Assembly: GCA_045640525.1 (NCBI GenBank)
Contig: JAZUFE010000029.1
Span: 48,434-112,433 of the forward strand
Length of the DNA: 64,000 nucleotides
DNA from: JAILLW01 sp045640525
GTDB taxonomy: Bacteria > Bacillota > Clostridia > Lachnospirales > Lachnospiraceae
Direction of reading: 5' to 3'
Part shown: piece by piece, positions 52,209 through 61,380 of the stretch
Layout: every line of letters starts with the position of its first letter
Numbering within the stretch: the stretch's first letter is position 1
Translations under genes and position numbers: made by a program
The notes under the pieces: generated by a model
What the model was told of the DNA's origin: nothing
The model's database searches: none
What the model saw: only the letters and a program-made list of their open reading frames with translations

Positions 52209-55065
52209 TGAATTTAAAGAGCGTATACTCGGCCTCATAACTTCCAGAATATTCATCCTGATGATAATTATGACCGTAATAGGGATAATTATGATTGACC
52301 GGGTATTTGAATTGCAGATTGTAAACGGTGAAGAGTATTTGGATTCCTTCGAAACAAGAATCAAGAAAGAAAAGGTTATTGACGGTGCCAGAGGTAATAT
52401 TTATGACAGAAACGGAAATCTTTTGGCATATAATGAATTGGCCTATTCTGTAACGATAGAAGATGTTTATGAATCAGGCATCATGAAGAATTACAATCTG
52501 AATAATACGATATATAAAACTATTCAGATTATTGAAAATAACAAGGATAAACTTGTTAGTGATTTTAAGATAACTTTGGACAGGAACGAAGAATATGTTT
52601 ATACGGTCGAAGGCACGTCTTTAAACAGATTTCTTGCGGATGTGTATGGACACAGTTCAATATCTGACTTAACAGTGAAAGAAAAAACTGCAGGTCCCGA
52701 AGAGGTCATGAATTATCTTTGCGGATGGGACAGGTTCAGAATAGGTCAGTATAATGAGGATACCAAGAGGGATAATTTCATTCCCGGAAGCGGCTTTACC
52801 AAGCAGGAATTGCTGAAAATAGTTAATGTAAGATATGATATGAACAATAATTCATATCAAAAGTATATTTCGACGACAATTGCTTCAAATGTTTGTGAAA
52901 CAACTGTTGCATATATTCTCGAGAATTCCAATGAGTTGGAAGGTGTTGCTATATCCGAAGGAACAATTCGAAAATACGTAGATGCCGAATATCTGTCGAA
53001 TATTATCGGCTATACGGGTAAGGTTTCCTCCCAAGATGAGCTTGATACTTTACTCGAGAGCAATCCATCATATACTTTGAACGATACGGTAGGTAAACTG
53101 GGTATCGAAAAATCCATGGAGAATTACCTTCAAGGACAGAAGGGTTCGGAAACATTGTTCGTTAACTCAGTAGGTAAGACAACGCAGATAACCGACCACG
53201 TAGATCCTGTAGCAGGTAATGACGTATATCTTACAATTGACAAAGATTTGCAGATTGCCACATATAAGATTCTCGAAAGAAATCTGGCATCTATTTTATA
53301 TACAAAGATAATTAACGATAAAGAATTCGATGCCTCCGCCGTCAGCGCATCCAAAATTATGATACCGATTTATGATGTTTATATAGCGTTATTCGATAAT
53401 AATGTTATTGATATAGAACATCTTGGGGCTGAAGATGCGCAAACCAATGAAGCTGCTATTTACAGCAGATATGTTGACCATAAAGCGCAACTGTTCAATA
53501 AATTGCGACTTGAATTGTATGATACCAAAACAACATACGATAAATTGAGCTTGGAATATCAGGTATATGAAAGTTTCATTGTCGATAAACTTTATTCTGA
53601 AGGAATAATAGATAAATCGCTTGTAGATACGGAGGATGACACTTACGTAGCATGGACAAACGATGAAACGATATCATGTTATGACTTCATCAATTACTGT
53701 ATTTCAAAGAACTGGATTAATATATCAAAGATAGAACTTGATACACAGTATTCGGATTCCGAACAGATATATGAAAAAATCATTGAGTATGTTCTTGATT
53801 TGTTGGGCGACAATACCCAATTTGACAAGAAAATATACAAATATATGATTAAAAACGATATTATATCAGGCTCTACAATTTGTAAGGCTTTGGTTGAACA
53901 GGACAAGGTGGATATTGACGAGAGTACCAAAAATCAATTATTCAGCGGTGCTGTCAGTGCATACAGCTTCCTTATGGCAAGGATTAAGAATCTTGACCTG
54001 ACGCCGGCACAGCTTGCTCTTGATCCGTGTTCGGCTTCGTGTGTTATAACGGATACCAATACGGGGGATGTAATAGCACTGGTGTCATATCCCGGATATG
54101 ATAACAATAAGTTGGCCAACGGAGTTGATGCTGCATATTATGCCCAACTTCAAACAGATTTGTCCACACCTATGATTAACTATGCTACAAGGCATAAGAC
54201 TGCACCCGGTTCAACTTTTAAAATGGTATCGGCTACGGCCGGATTGATGGAAGGTACCGTAAATATTTATTCGCAATATACCTGTACAGGTATATTTGAT
54301 AAGGTATTTCCGAATCCGAAATGCTGGGCATATCCGTCTGCTCACGGCTCTATCAATTTGACACAGGCCATCAAAGACTCATGTAACATGTATTTTTATG
54401 AACTGGGTTATCAAATGGGATTGTCCGGTGACACCTATAATAATGACACTACATTGCTTAAATTGAAGATATATGCGGACATGTACGGATTAACCGATCT
54501 TAGCGGAGTTGAAATAGAAGAGTCAACGCCAACGTTCTCGGACGAAGACGGTGTACGTTCCATGATCGGTCAGGGTACACATGCATATACAACAGTACAG
54601 TTGGCAAGGTATGTAAATGCTGTTGCCAATTCGGGTACCTGTTACAATTTAACACTGCTTGACAAGGTTACCGACAGAGCCGGAAATCTGCTTCTTGATA
54701 ATTCGGCAACGGTAAGAAACACCATTACGATGGATACATCTTATTGGAATGCTATTCATGCAGGTATGCGCCAGGTCGTAGAAAGCAAATCATTCTTTAA
54801 CGGTTATCCCATAACTGTTGCCGGCAAAACAGGAACTGCAGAAGAATCGCATAACAGAGCCAACCATGCTTTGTTTGTATGTTATGCCCCGTACAGTTCG
54901 CCCGAAATCGCCATTGCTACCAAGATAGCTTTCGGTTATTCATCAAACTATGCGGCCATGACCACCAAAGATATTTTGGATTATTATTTCAATCTGCAGG
55001 ATAAGGAAGATGTAGTCAGATCAGAAGCTGAGGCATTGGTTAACATTACTACACAAACCGACTAA
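52201..55065 (+). CDS. mrdA: Penicillin-binding protein 2 (elongasome transpeptidase) with a large internal insertion
   Basis: A 954-residue class B PBP with one N-terminal helix (about 16-33) and a pedestal domain (about 55-335). Catalytic motifs are S671-TFK, S727-CN and K876-TG. An extra region of about 235 residues, mostly helical and acidic (about 370-605), lies between the DKDLQ segment and the CSASCVITDTNTGDVIALVSYP strand, where standard PBP2 has only 20-30 residues. It works with RodA, encoded 1 base downstream, to build lateral wall peptidoglycan outside the membrane. Confidence 0.92.
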   Translation: MFSEFKERILGLITSRIFILMIIMTVIGIIMIDRVFELQIVNGEEYLDSFETRIKKEKVIDGARGNIYDRNGNLLAYNELAYSVTIEDVYESGIMKNYNLNNTIYKTIQIIENNKDKLVSDFKITLDRNEEYVYTVEGTSLNRFLADVYGHSSISDLTVKEKTAGPEEVMNYLCGWDRFRIGQYNEDTKRDNFIPGSGFTKQELLKIVNVRYDMNNNSYQKYISTTIASNVCETTVAYILENSNELEGVAISEGTIRKYVDAEYLSNIIGYTGKVSSQDELDTLLESNPSYTLNDTVGKLGIEKSMENYLQGQKGSETLFVNSVGKTTQITDHVDPVAGNDVYLTIDKDLQIATYKILERNLASILYTKIINDKEFDASAVSASKIMIPIYDVYIALFDNNVIDIEHLGAEDAQTNEAAIYSRYVDHKAQLFNKLRLELYDTKTTYDKLSLEYQVYESFIVDKLYSEGIIDKSLVDTEDDTYVAWTNDETISCYDFINYCISKNWINISKIELDTQYSDSEQIYEKIIEYVLDLLGDNTQFDKKIYKYMIKNDIISGSTICKALVEQDKVDIDESTKNQLFSGAVSAYSFLMARIKNLDLTPAQLALDPCSASCVITDTNTGDVIALVSYPGYDNNKLANGVDAAYYAQLQTDLSTPMINYATRHKTAPGSTFKMVSATAGLMEGTVNIYSQYTCTGIFDKVFPNPKCWAYPSAHGSINLTQAIKDSCNMYFYELGYQMGLSGDTYNNDTTLLKLKIYADMYGLTDLSGVEIEESTPTFSDEDGVRSMIGQGTHAYTTVQLARYVNAVANSGTCYNLTLLDKVTDRAGNLLLDNSATVRNTITMDTSYWNAIHAGMRQVVESKSFFNGYPITVAGKTGTAEESHNRANHALFVCYAPYSSPEIAIATKIAFGYSSNYAAMTTKDILDYYFNLQDKEDVVRSEAEALVNITTQTD

Positions 55066-55066
55066 T

Positions 55067-56173
55067 ATGTTTAGAAATTTTCATTTTATTCATTACAATT
55101 TCAAATTGATAATATTGACCATAGCAATATCCGTAATTGGAATCTTAGCCATAGGGTCTGCAGATGCAAGCTTGCAAATGACACAGCTTTGGGGTGTTAT
55201 AGCAGGATTTGTTCTGATGATTTTGCTATCATTGTTTGACTATAATGTGATACTCAAATTTTACTGGGTTTACTATGTAGCCAATCTTATATTGCTTCTT
55301 ATGGTTATATTTTTGGGTGAAAAAGGTAACGGAGCTCAACGATGGATTAAGATTATGGGCATAAGATTCCAACCCTCCGAAATGTGTAAGGTAATTATCA
55401 TTTTGTGTCTTGCGGCATACATATACAAATACAGAGAAGATTTTAATTCTTTTAAACATATTGCAATGTGTGTGGTTATGTTTGCTCTTCCGGCAGCTTT
55501 GGTATATAAGCAGCCTGACCTTTCGACAACTATCATTATATGCTTAATATTTGCAGTTATAATGTTTGTGGCAGATACCAAATGGAGAGTAATCCTGGGA
55601 TTTATTGCAATAGCAATTCCGGCCTTTTTGATCGTAATGTATCTTATTATGCAGCCGGATCAAAAACTGGTATCCGATTACCAAAAATCAAGAATAATGT
55701 CTTTCTTTAACAAAGAAGAAACAGCAAATGATGAAGGATATCAGCAAACATATTCTGTTATGGCCATAGGTTCGGGGCAGCTTAGCGGAAAAGGATATAG
55801 GAATAATGAAATATACTCCGTTAAGAATGCCGATTTCATTGCGGAGCAGCAAACAGACTTTATCTTTGCCGTAATAGGAGAGGAGTTCGGATTTATAGGA
55901 ACGTGTTCGGTTATTATTATTCTTTTGCTGATAAGCCTTGAGTGCTTCCTGATAGCCAATCGAGCGGCACAGGTTTCCGGGCGGATAATTGCTTCGGGTG
56001 TTGGGGCCTGGATAGGTTTTCAGGCATTTATCAATATCGGTGTTGTTACCTATCTGTTACCTAATACCGGATTACCGCTGCCTTTCGTAAGCTACGGATT
56101 AACTTCTTTAATATCTTCTTTTGCCGGAATAGGGTTAGTTTTAAATGTGGGCTTACAATGTAAAGAAAAATAA
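55067..56173 (+). CDS. rodA: Rod-shape SEDS glycosyltransferase RodA
   Basis: A 368-residue polytopic membrane protein of the FtsW/RodA family with about ten helices. Visible motifs are GAQRWIKIMGIRFQPSEMCK, KQPDLSTTI, AIGSGQLSGKGYRN, EQQTDFIFAVIGEEFGFIG and LPFVSYGLTSLIS. It polymerises glycan strands with PBP2. Start 1 base after the PBP2 gene. A FtsW role is unlikely in this mre context. Confidence 0.93.
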   Translation: MFRNFHFIHYNFKLIILTIAISVIGILAIGSADASLQMTQLWGVIAGFVLMILLSLFDYNVILKFYWVYYVANLILLLMVIFLGEKGNGAQRWIKIMGIRFQPSEMCKVIIILCLAAYIYKYREDFNSFKHIAMCVVMFALPAALVYKQPDLSTTIIICLIFAVIMFVADTKWRVILGFIAIAIPAFLIVMYLIMQPDQKLVSDYQKSRIMSFFNKEETANDEGYQQTYSVMAIGSGQLSGKGYRNNEIYSVKNADFIAEQQTDFIFAVIGEEFGFIGTCSVIIILLLISLECFLIANRAAQVSGRIIASGVGAWIGFQAFINIGVVTYLLPNTGLPLPFVSYGLTSLISSFAGIGLVLNVGLQCKEK

Positions 56174-56232
56174 GTTATAATTATAGCGTTGGGGTAAGAT
56201 ACAGTTTACTGTATTTTGAGGAGGATATATCA

Positions 56233-56628
56233 ATGAATATAGCTTTAATCGCTCACGATGCGAAGAAGAAGCTGATGCAGAATTTTTGTATTGCTTACAG
56301 GGGAATACTCAGTAAGAATGATTTGTATGCTACCGGAACTACCGGAAGATTGATAGAAGAGGTTACTAATCTTAATGTTCATAAATTCTTAGCCGGACAC
56401 CTCGGCGGAGAACAGCAAATCGGTGCCGAAATTGAACATAATGAAATGGATTTGGTTATTTTCTTACGTGATCCGCTTACTTCAAAGACACATGAACCTG
56501 ATGTCAATAATGTTGTAAGATTGTGTGATATGCATAATATACCGCTTGCTACCAATCTTGCATCGGCAGAGTTGCTGATTAAATCCCTAGACAGAGGAGA
56601 TTTAGAGTGGCGTGAAATGTATAAATAG
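56233..56628 (+). CDS. mgsA: Methylglyoxal synthase
   Basis: A 131-residue enzyme converting dihydroxyacetone phosphate to methylglyoxal and phosphate, a bypass that relieves sugar-phosphate stress. Motifs are IAHDAKK, GTTGRLIEE, GGEQQIGA (phosphate site) and FLRDPLTSKTHEPDV with the catalytic Asp. A GAGGAGG site precedes it. It follows rodA and overlaps dacF by 17 bases. Confidence 0.95.
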   Translation: MNIALIAHDAKKKLMQNFCIAYRGILSKNDLYATGTTGRLIEEVTNLNVHKFLAGHLGGEQQIGAEIEHNEMDLVIFLRDPLTSKTHEPDVNNVVRLCDMHNIPLATNLASAELLIKSLDRGDLEWREMYK

Positions 56629-57592
56629 AGTCCGTGTATTATTTGCTACATCTATTGTAATTGCATCTGTTTCAGGATGCGGTTATTCCAATTATGATTT
56701 GCCATATGCTGCTGATTCAAATGTCAGCAGTTTTCGTCTTGTGAATTTTGAATCTGCTAAGGAAACGGCAGATTCGTTTGCATCCAAATTATGTGTTACG
56801 GATAAGGATGTTACTTCACAGGACATTAATATTCCTGCGGGAGTTGCCGGAGGATTATTTGACGTTAACGGATGTAATGTGGTATTTGCCAAAAACATAC
56901 ATGAATCGTTTGCACCGGCTTCTTTGACCAAGATAATGACGGCTATAGTTGCATTGAAATACGGCTCGGCCGATATGATACTTACGGCTTCGGGATCTGT
57001 AAAAATTCCGGAGTATGATGCACAGGTTTTGGAACTTAATCCCGGAGATCAGATGACTTTGGACCAGGCGCTGCATTTCTTATTGATATATTCAGCCAAT
57101 GATGTAGCAATAATGATAGCCGAAGGCGTGGGAGGCTCTGTAGAAAACTTTGTAAGCATGATGAACGAAGAAGCTGTTAAGCTTGGTGCTACCAATACGC
57201 ACTTTTCCAATCCGCATGGTTTAACAGCTGATGAGCATTATACAACTCCATATGATCTTTATTTAATGATGAACGAAGCAACTCAATTTGACCTGTTCAA
57301 CGAAATTATACATATGAGTTCTTATGAAACGGTATATTATGATGCTGCCGGTAACGAAAAACCCAAAACGGTTAATTCGACCAATATGTATATTCAAGGT
57401 ACGGCGAATTGCCCGGCCGGAATGACTGTTGTGGGCGGTAAAACAGGTACTACAAATGCTGCAGGACACTGCTTGATTTTGCTGTCAAGAGATACAAAAT
57501 CCAATCCGTATATTAGTGTTGTTATGCGTGCCGAAAACAAGGAAAATCTATATTCTTATATGTCTTCGCTATTGGGGTTGGCGGGTAAATAG
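56612..57592 (+). CDS. dacF: D-alanyl-D-alanine carboxypeptidase, lipoprotein (DacF-like)
   Basis: A 326-residue low-molecular-weight PBP that trims peptidoglycan stem peptides. Motifs are SLTK (S-x-x-K, in APASLTKIMTA), SAN (S-x-N, in YSANDVAIM) and KTG (in VVGGKTGTTNAAG). The N-terminus carries a signal with lipobox VSGC, so it is a lipoprotein on the outer face of the membrane rather than carrying the usual C-terminal amphipathic anchor; the protein stops soon after the catalytic domain. GTG start inside the end of mgsA. Confidence 0.88.
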   Translation: MKCINRVRVLFATSIVIASVSGCGYSNYDLPYAADSNVSSFRLVNFESAKETADSFASKLCVTDKDVTSQDINIPAGVAGGLFDVNGCNVVFAKNIHESFAPASLTKIMTAIVALKYGSADMILTASGSVKIPEYDAQVLELNPGDQMTLDQALHFLLIYSANDVAIMIAEGVGGSVENFVSMMNEEAVKLGATNTHFSNPHGLTADEHYTTPYDLYLMMNEATQFDLFNEIIHMSSYETVYYDAAGNEKPKTVNSTNMYIQGTANCPAGMTVVGGKTGTTNAAGHCLILLSRDTKSNPYISVVMRAENKENLYSYMSSLLGLAGK

Positions 57593-57602
57593 AGGTTGTT
57601 TT

Positions 57603-57631
57603 TTGACACTATAACTAATATAATATAGATA
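57603..57631 (+). promoter_or_regulatory. Promoter candidate for the small P-loop gene
   Basis: Consensus TTGACA (57603-57608) with TAGATA at 17 bases (57626-57631); overlapping -10 alternatives (TATAGA, GATAAT) exist. It is followed by an AGGAGGG ribosome site. Confidence 0.5.
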
Positions 57632-57653
57632 ATTACTTTTAGGAGGGTTTCAC

Positions 57654-58070
57654 ATGATTCAATTAATTATTGGTGAAAAGGGTAAAGGCAAAACTAAGGT
57701 TCTTTTGGATCAGGCTAATGAAGGGGTATTAAAGGCCAGCGGAAACATTGTTTATTTGGACAAAAGCACCAAGCATATGTACGAACTGAATAATAAGGTC
57801 AGACTTATTGATGTTTCTAATTATATGATTGATAATTCTGATGAATTCATTGGTTTCTTATGTGGTATTATTTCTCAGGATCATGATCTTGAGAAGATGT
57901 ATTTCGATAATTTCTTAAGTATAGCTAATTGCGATGCCAATTTCGAAAGTGTTCTCGATAAAATTGAAAAAATCAGTAATAACTTCAAAGTAGATTTCGT
58001 TATTTCTATGTCTAAAGTTGAAAGTGATTTGTCAGATGCTTGGAAAAACTGCATCATAGCTGCTTTATAA
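57654..58070 (+). CDS. Small P-loop protein of unknown function (138 aa)
   Basis: The N-terminus has a Walker A motif, GEKGKGKT (residues 7-14), right after the first strand (MIQLII). A KMYFDNF segment near 79-85 may serve as a Walker B-like strand, and VDFVISMS is a third strand. The protein is much shorter than known kinase or ATPase families, and I do not recognise it. It is monocistronic by sequence: a promoter and AGGAGGG site before it, a hairpin terminator after. It is flanked by peptidoglycan genes and the ylmE-sepF group, so a division or envelope role is possible but unproven. Confidence 0.7.
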   Translation: MIQLIIGEKGKGKTKVLLDQANEGVLKASGNIVYLDKSTKHMYELNNKVRLIDVSNYMIDNSDEFIGFLCGIISQDHDLEKMYFDNFLSIANCDANFESVLDKIEKISNNFKVDFVISMSKVESDLSDAWKNCIIAAL

Positions 58071-58091
58071 GATAATATTTATAAATTGTCC

Positions 58092-58120
58092 GGAAGCGAT
58101 ACTTAGGTATCGCTTCCTTT
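58092..58120 (+). terminator. Hairpin terminator after the P-loop gene
   Basis: An 11-bp perfect stem, GGAAGCGATAC (58092-58102) with GTATCGCTTCC (58107-58117), and TTAG loop. The T tail is short (TTTGTC), so termination may be partial. Confidence 0.7.
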
Positions 58121-58153
58121 GTCATGATATATTAACGTAGAAAGGAGGTTAAA

Positions 58154-59557
58154 ATGTCATCCGATAAAGTTGTGAAATTGAATAAAAATAAAGGAATGAA
58201 TTTTGGCCTCATAATCTTTTTGGTTATCTTTGCGTATATTATTGCTGCATTGGTTAATTACATGACGGATAAGCATGTGGAAAGTTATCAGGTTAAATTG
58301 GGTGCGCTTTCCACAAACAATATTTACAAAGCATTAACATTAAGAGATGAAACCATCGTAAGAGCAAGTCAATCCGGTTATGTCAATTACTTTGCCAGAG
58401 AGTCAGAGAGAGTAGGAGTCGGAAACTTGGTATATACGTTGGATGAATCCGGAAGAGTTGCCGACTATCTGACTTCAGATACCGAAAACTCAGATTTAAC
58501 CAATAAAGATCTGACAGAATTGAAGACTGATATATTAAGCTTTGTTAATGCATTTTCGCCCTCTGCTTTCAGTAATGTATATGATTTCAAATATAATGTT
58601 GAAGGAACTGTACTAAAGCTCTCAAATGCCAATATTCTATCCGATATTGAAAAGATTAATAGCTCCGGTGTGTCGTCATTGGTTCAGTTCAATTATGCTC
58701 CTACTTCAGGATATGTTGTTTATTCGATTGACGGATATGAAGATATTTCGCTAAACGATATGACATCCGAGCTTATTGATTATAAGGTATACGAAACAGA
58801 AAATAAGAAGAAGCAGCTGATAAGCAATGAATTGGTAGCAGAAGGAGATGCGGTATATAAGATTGCAACCAATGAAGATTGGTCAATGATTATTCAGGTA
58901 GATTCTCCCGAAAAGGCCGATTCGTTGCTTGAAGAAAAATATGTTAAGGTCAAATTCCTAAAAAACCAGGAAACATCCTGGGCTAAGGTTGTTGAAAAAT
59001 TTGTAAATGAAAACAATGAATCATTTGTTTTACTAACCTTTACCAATTCGATGATGACTTTCTGTACTGACAGATTTGTCGATATTGAACTGATTCTTGA
59101 CGAAGATAACGGCCTTAAAGTGCCTAATTCATCAATTATTGAAAAGGAATTCTTCATAGTTCCGAAAGAGTATATTACTAAAGGCGGAAACACTAACAGT
59201 AACGGAGTGCTCAGAGAATACTATCTCGAAGACGGTACCAAATCTTCCGAATTTGTACAAACAACAATTTATAATGAAACGGAAGAAGAGTATTATCTTG
59301 ATGATTTGACATTAAGAATGGGTGATGTATTGATTATGCCTGATTCAACCAATACATACACATTGGATAAAAAGGGAAGTCTGATAGGCGTTTATAACAT
59401 TAATAAAGGTTATGCAGACTTTAAACAGATAAATATACTTTATCAAAATGACGAGTATTCAATAATTAAACCGAATATGGTTTACGGATTAAGCGCATAC
59501 GATTATATCGTATTGGATGCAACAACGGTTAATGATGATGAACTCCTGTATGATTAA
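58154..59557 (+). CDS. HlyD-like membrane-anchored protein upstream of ylmE
   Basis: A 467-residue protein with a short basic N-terminus, one membrane helix (about 16-37) and a large extracytoplasmic part. The segment TLRDETIVRASQSGYVNYFARESERVGVGNLVYTLDE resembles the first half of a lipoyl/barrel-sandwich domain, and PNSSIIEKEFFIVPKEYI and the C-terminal beta region resemble HlyD-type domains. No transporter partner lies next to it. Its 3' end overlaps ylmE by 8 bases, so it is probably part of the division cluster. AAAGGAGG precedes the start. Confidence 0.72.
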   Translation: MSSDKVVKLNKNKGMNFGLIIFLVIFAYIIAALVNYMTDKHVESYQVKLGALSTNNIYKALTLRDETIVRASQSGYVNYFARESERVGVGNLVYTLDESGRVADYLTSDTENSDLTNKDLTELKTDILSFVNAFSPSAFSNVYDFKYNVEGTVLKLSNANILSDIEKINSSGVSSLVQFNYAPTSGYVVYSIDGYEDISLNDMTSELIDYKVYETENKKKQLISNELVAEGDAVYKIATNEDWSMIIQVDSPEKADSLLEEKYVKVKFLKNQETSWAKVVEKFVNENNESFVLLTFTNSMMTFCTDRFVDIELILDEDNGLKVPNSSIIEKEFFIVPKEYITKGGNTNSNGVLREYYLEDGTKSSEFVQTTIYNETEEEYYLDDLTLRMGDVLIMPDSTNTYTLDKKGSLIGVYNINKGYADFKQINILYQNDEYSIIKPNMVYGLSAYDYIVLDATTVNDDELLYD

Positions 59558-60248
59558 AGATAACATTACGAATGTCAGAAAAAATATTGAGAATGCAGTT
59601 AAAGAATCGGGAAGATCGTTAAATGAGGTTACACTGATAGCGGTATCCAAGACTAAACCGGTATCAATGCTCAAAGAGGCGTATGATTGCGGTATCAGAG
59701 ATTTTGGTGAGAATAAAGTTCAGGAAATTCTGACTAAGTATGATGAACTTCCAAAGGATATCAGATGGCATATGATAGGCCATCTTCAAACGAACAAAGT
59801 TAAGTATATTATTGATAAAGTTGCTGCAATTCACAGCGTAGACAGCTTTAAACTGGCTAAAGTAATATCTGATGAAGCCGTTAAACACAATGTGGTAATG
59901 CCTATCTTTATCGAAGTAAATATAGCTGATGAAGATTCAAAATACGGAGTTTCATACGCAGAAACAGTGGATTTCTACGAAAGCATTAAAGACTTACCCA
60001 ATATCAAAGTGATGGGACTGATGTGCGTGGCACCATATGTTGAGAATTCGGAAGATAATCGTCAATATTTTGTACTTTTGCGCAATAAATCTGTTGACAT
60101 AAATAGCAAAAATATGGATAATAGTTATGGTAATGTATTATCCATGGGTATGTCTGGTGATTATATAGTCGCTACCTGTGAGGGGGCTAACTACTTAAGA
60201 GTCGGTACAGGTATCTTTGGTGAAAGGAATTATAAACTTAAGGAGTAA
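59550..60248 (+). CDS. ylmE: PLP homeostasis protein YggS/YlmE
   Basis: A 232-residue alanine-racemase-fold PLP-binding protein. The PLP lysine is K34 in LIAVSKTKP; further motifs are FGENKVQEI, WHMIGHLQTNK and LSMGMSGDY. Members keep PLP and amino-acid pools in balance and have no known catalytic product. ATG 59550 gives the normal N-terminus and overlaps the upstream gene by 8 bases; earlier in-frame starts are less family-like. sepF follows after 3 bases, the classical Bacillota order. Confidence 0.92.
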   Translation: MIKDNITNVRKNIENAVKESGRSLNEVTLIAVSKTKPVSMLKEAYDCGIRDFGENKVQEILTKYDELPKDIRWHMIGHLQTNKVKYIIDKVAAIHSVDSFKLAKVISDEAVKHNVVMPIFIEVNIADEDSKYGVSYAETVDFYESIKDLPNIKVMGLMCVAPYVENSEDNRQYFVLLRNKSVDINSKNMDNSYGNVLSMGMSGDYIVATCEGANYLRVGTGIFGERNYKLKE

Positions 60249-60251
60249 AGT

Positions 60252-60734
60252 ATGGGCGCTTTTGATAAGTTGGTTGATATTCTCAGAATTGATCCTGACG
60301 ACGATTATGAAGATGACGTTTATGAGGAGAAGTCGATTCCGGAGAAACCTCAGATGTCACAAAAAGCTGACGATAATGATTATGAAGAGAAGATGATTAA
60401 GAAACCGCAAAGACCTCTTAATCAGTCCAGAAATGTCAGAAAGGGTGGAAATAATACGAATATGGAAGTTGTTAGAATCGAACCCACTTCTGTTGAAGAC
60501 GGAAGAAAGATATCTGATATGTTATTGGAAAACAAAGTAGTGTTCCTGGATTTGGAAGGAATTGACATGAATCTTGCACAAAGAATTATCGATTTCACAT
60601 CAGGTGCTACTTACGCAATAGACGGTACGCTGCAGCAGATGTCTAAGTACACATTTGTAATAGCTCCTGCGGTAGTTAATGTATCCGGAGATTTTCAGGA
60701 AGCTGTAATCGGAAACGGATCCGTTACTTTCTAG
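60252..60734 (+). CDS. sepF: Cell-division protein SepF
   Basis: A 160-residue protein that bundles FtsZ filaments and anchors them to the membrane. The N-terminal amphipathic helix (MGAFDKLVDILRI) is the membrane anchor, followed by an acidic and basic linker (about 16-70) and the SepF core (about 73-155, with VVFLDLEGIDMNLAQRIIDF and GATYAIDG). A terminator follows. Confidence 0.93.
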   Translation: MGAFDKLVDILRIDPDDDYEDDVYEEKSIPEKPQMSQKADDNDYEEKMIKKPQRPLNQSRNVRKGGNNTNMEVVRIEPTSVEDGRKISDMLLENKVVFLDLEGIDMNLAQRIIDFTSGATYAIDGTLQQMSKYTFVIAPAVVNVSGDFQEAVIGNGSVTF

Positions 60735-60754
60735 TAATTAATTTCGATTTTGTG

Positions 60755-60787
60755 AGAGTTCCGCATTATATCTGTGGAACTCTTTTT
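60755..60787 (+). terminator. Rho-independent terminator after sepF
   Basis: An 11-bp stem with one G-U pair (60755-60765 with 60773-60783, core AGAGTTCC/GGAACTCT), 7-base loop and T-run to 60787. The next gene starts 17 bases later, so it either has read-through expression or its own start within this region. Confidence 0.82.
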
Positions 60788-60803
60788 AGTTTAAAGGGGA
60801 AAT

Positions 60804-61379
60804 ATGGCTAGCAGACAGTTTTATTCAAGTTTGGCAAATTACTTTCAAAGGGCACTTAGCTTTGATGTTTCGCTGTATACTGATATGATTGATCAAATGT
60901 ACGAAATATGCGAAGAAGACCAAGCTGTGCTCGAGGACTTGGAGAACCGATATAATAAGGATTTGGAAATAATCAGTCAAAAGTATAATCTGGAAAAAGA
61001 TCCTAATCCCACCGATTACGGTACCAAGATGAAAGATGCCTTGCTTTCAATATTCAAAGATAAATATAACGAAGGCGAGGCTTTAGCCTTAGGATGTGTT
61101 GCCGAAGCCTACATATCATATAAAAAGAATTGGCTAAATAAGGATGAGTATTATGAAATAAGAGATATGTTTGTGCCGTTTAACTTACCTATTTCTGTTG
61201 AGATGTTGAACGTTGAAGAGTTTGTTAACGTTTTTACCTCAATGAATGAAGTGAATGAAAACGGACAGTATACATTTGTTTTGCTCAAAAAGGTAGGAAA
61301 GACCGTAATTGACAGAACTGTTTCACTTGATGAAATCAAAGATGCAATAAACGAATTAAACTTTGACGAGGCATGGTAA
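60804..61379 (+). CDS. Orphan protein resembling the C-terminal domain of 3-dehydroquinate synthase
   Basis: A 191-residue protein. Residues 88-172 follow the AroB C-terminal pattern: NEGEALALGCVAEAYISYKK, NLPISVEML, and GQYTFVLLKKVGKTVI. The NAD-binding N-terminal domain of AroB (about 180 residues) is absent, as is the metal-ligand His of the HGEA motif (E90 here), and the DKK motif is replaced (SMNE near 146-149). It therefore cannot make dehydroquinate alone. It has AAAGGGGA before its start, is intact, and lies between sepF and lspA, so it is probably a repurposed domain rather than debris. Function unknown. Confidence 0.65.
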   Translation: MASRQFYSSLANYFQRALSFDVSLYTDMIDQMYEICEEDQAVLEDLENRYNKDLEIISQKYNLEKDPNPTDYGTKMKDALLSIFKDKYNEGEALALGCVAEAYISYKKNWLNKDEYYEIRDMFVPFNLPISVEMLNVEEFVNVFTSMNEVNENGQYTFVLLKKVGKTVIDRTVSLDEIKDAINELNFDEAW

Positions 61380-61380
61380 T

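Noticed and set aside
56199..56217. ATACAG/CTGTAT hairpin before mgsA as a terminator
   Set aside because: Only a 6-bp stem with a short T tail, and it runs into the mgsA ribosome site; too weak to call.
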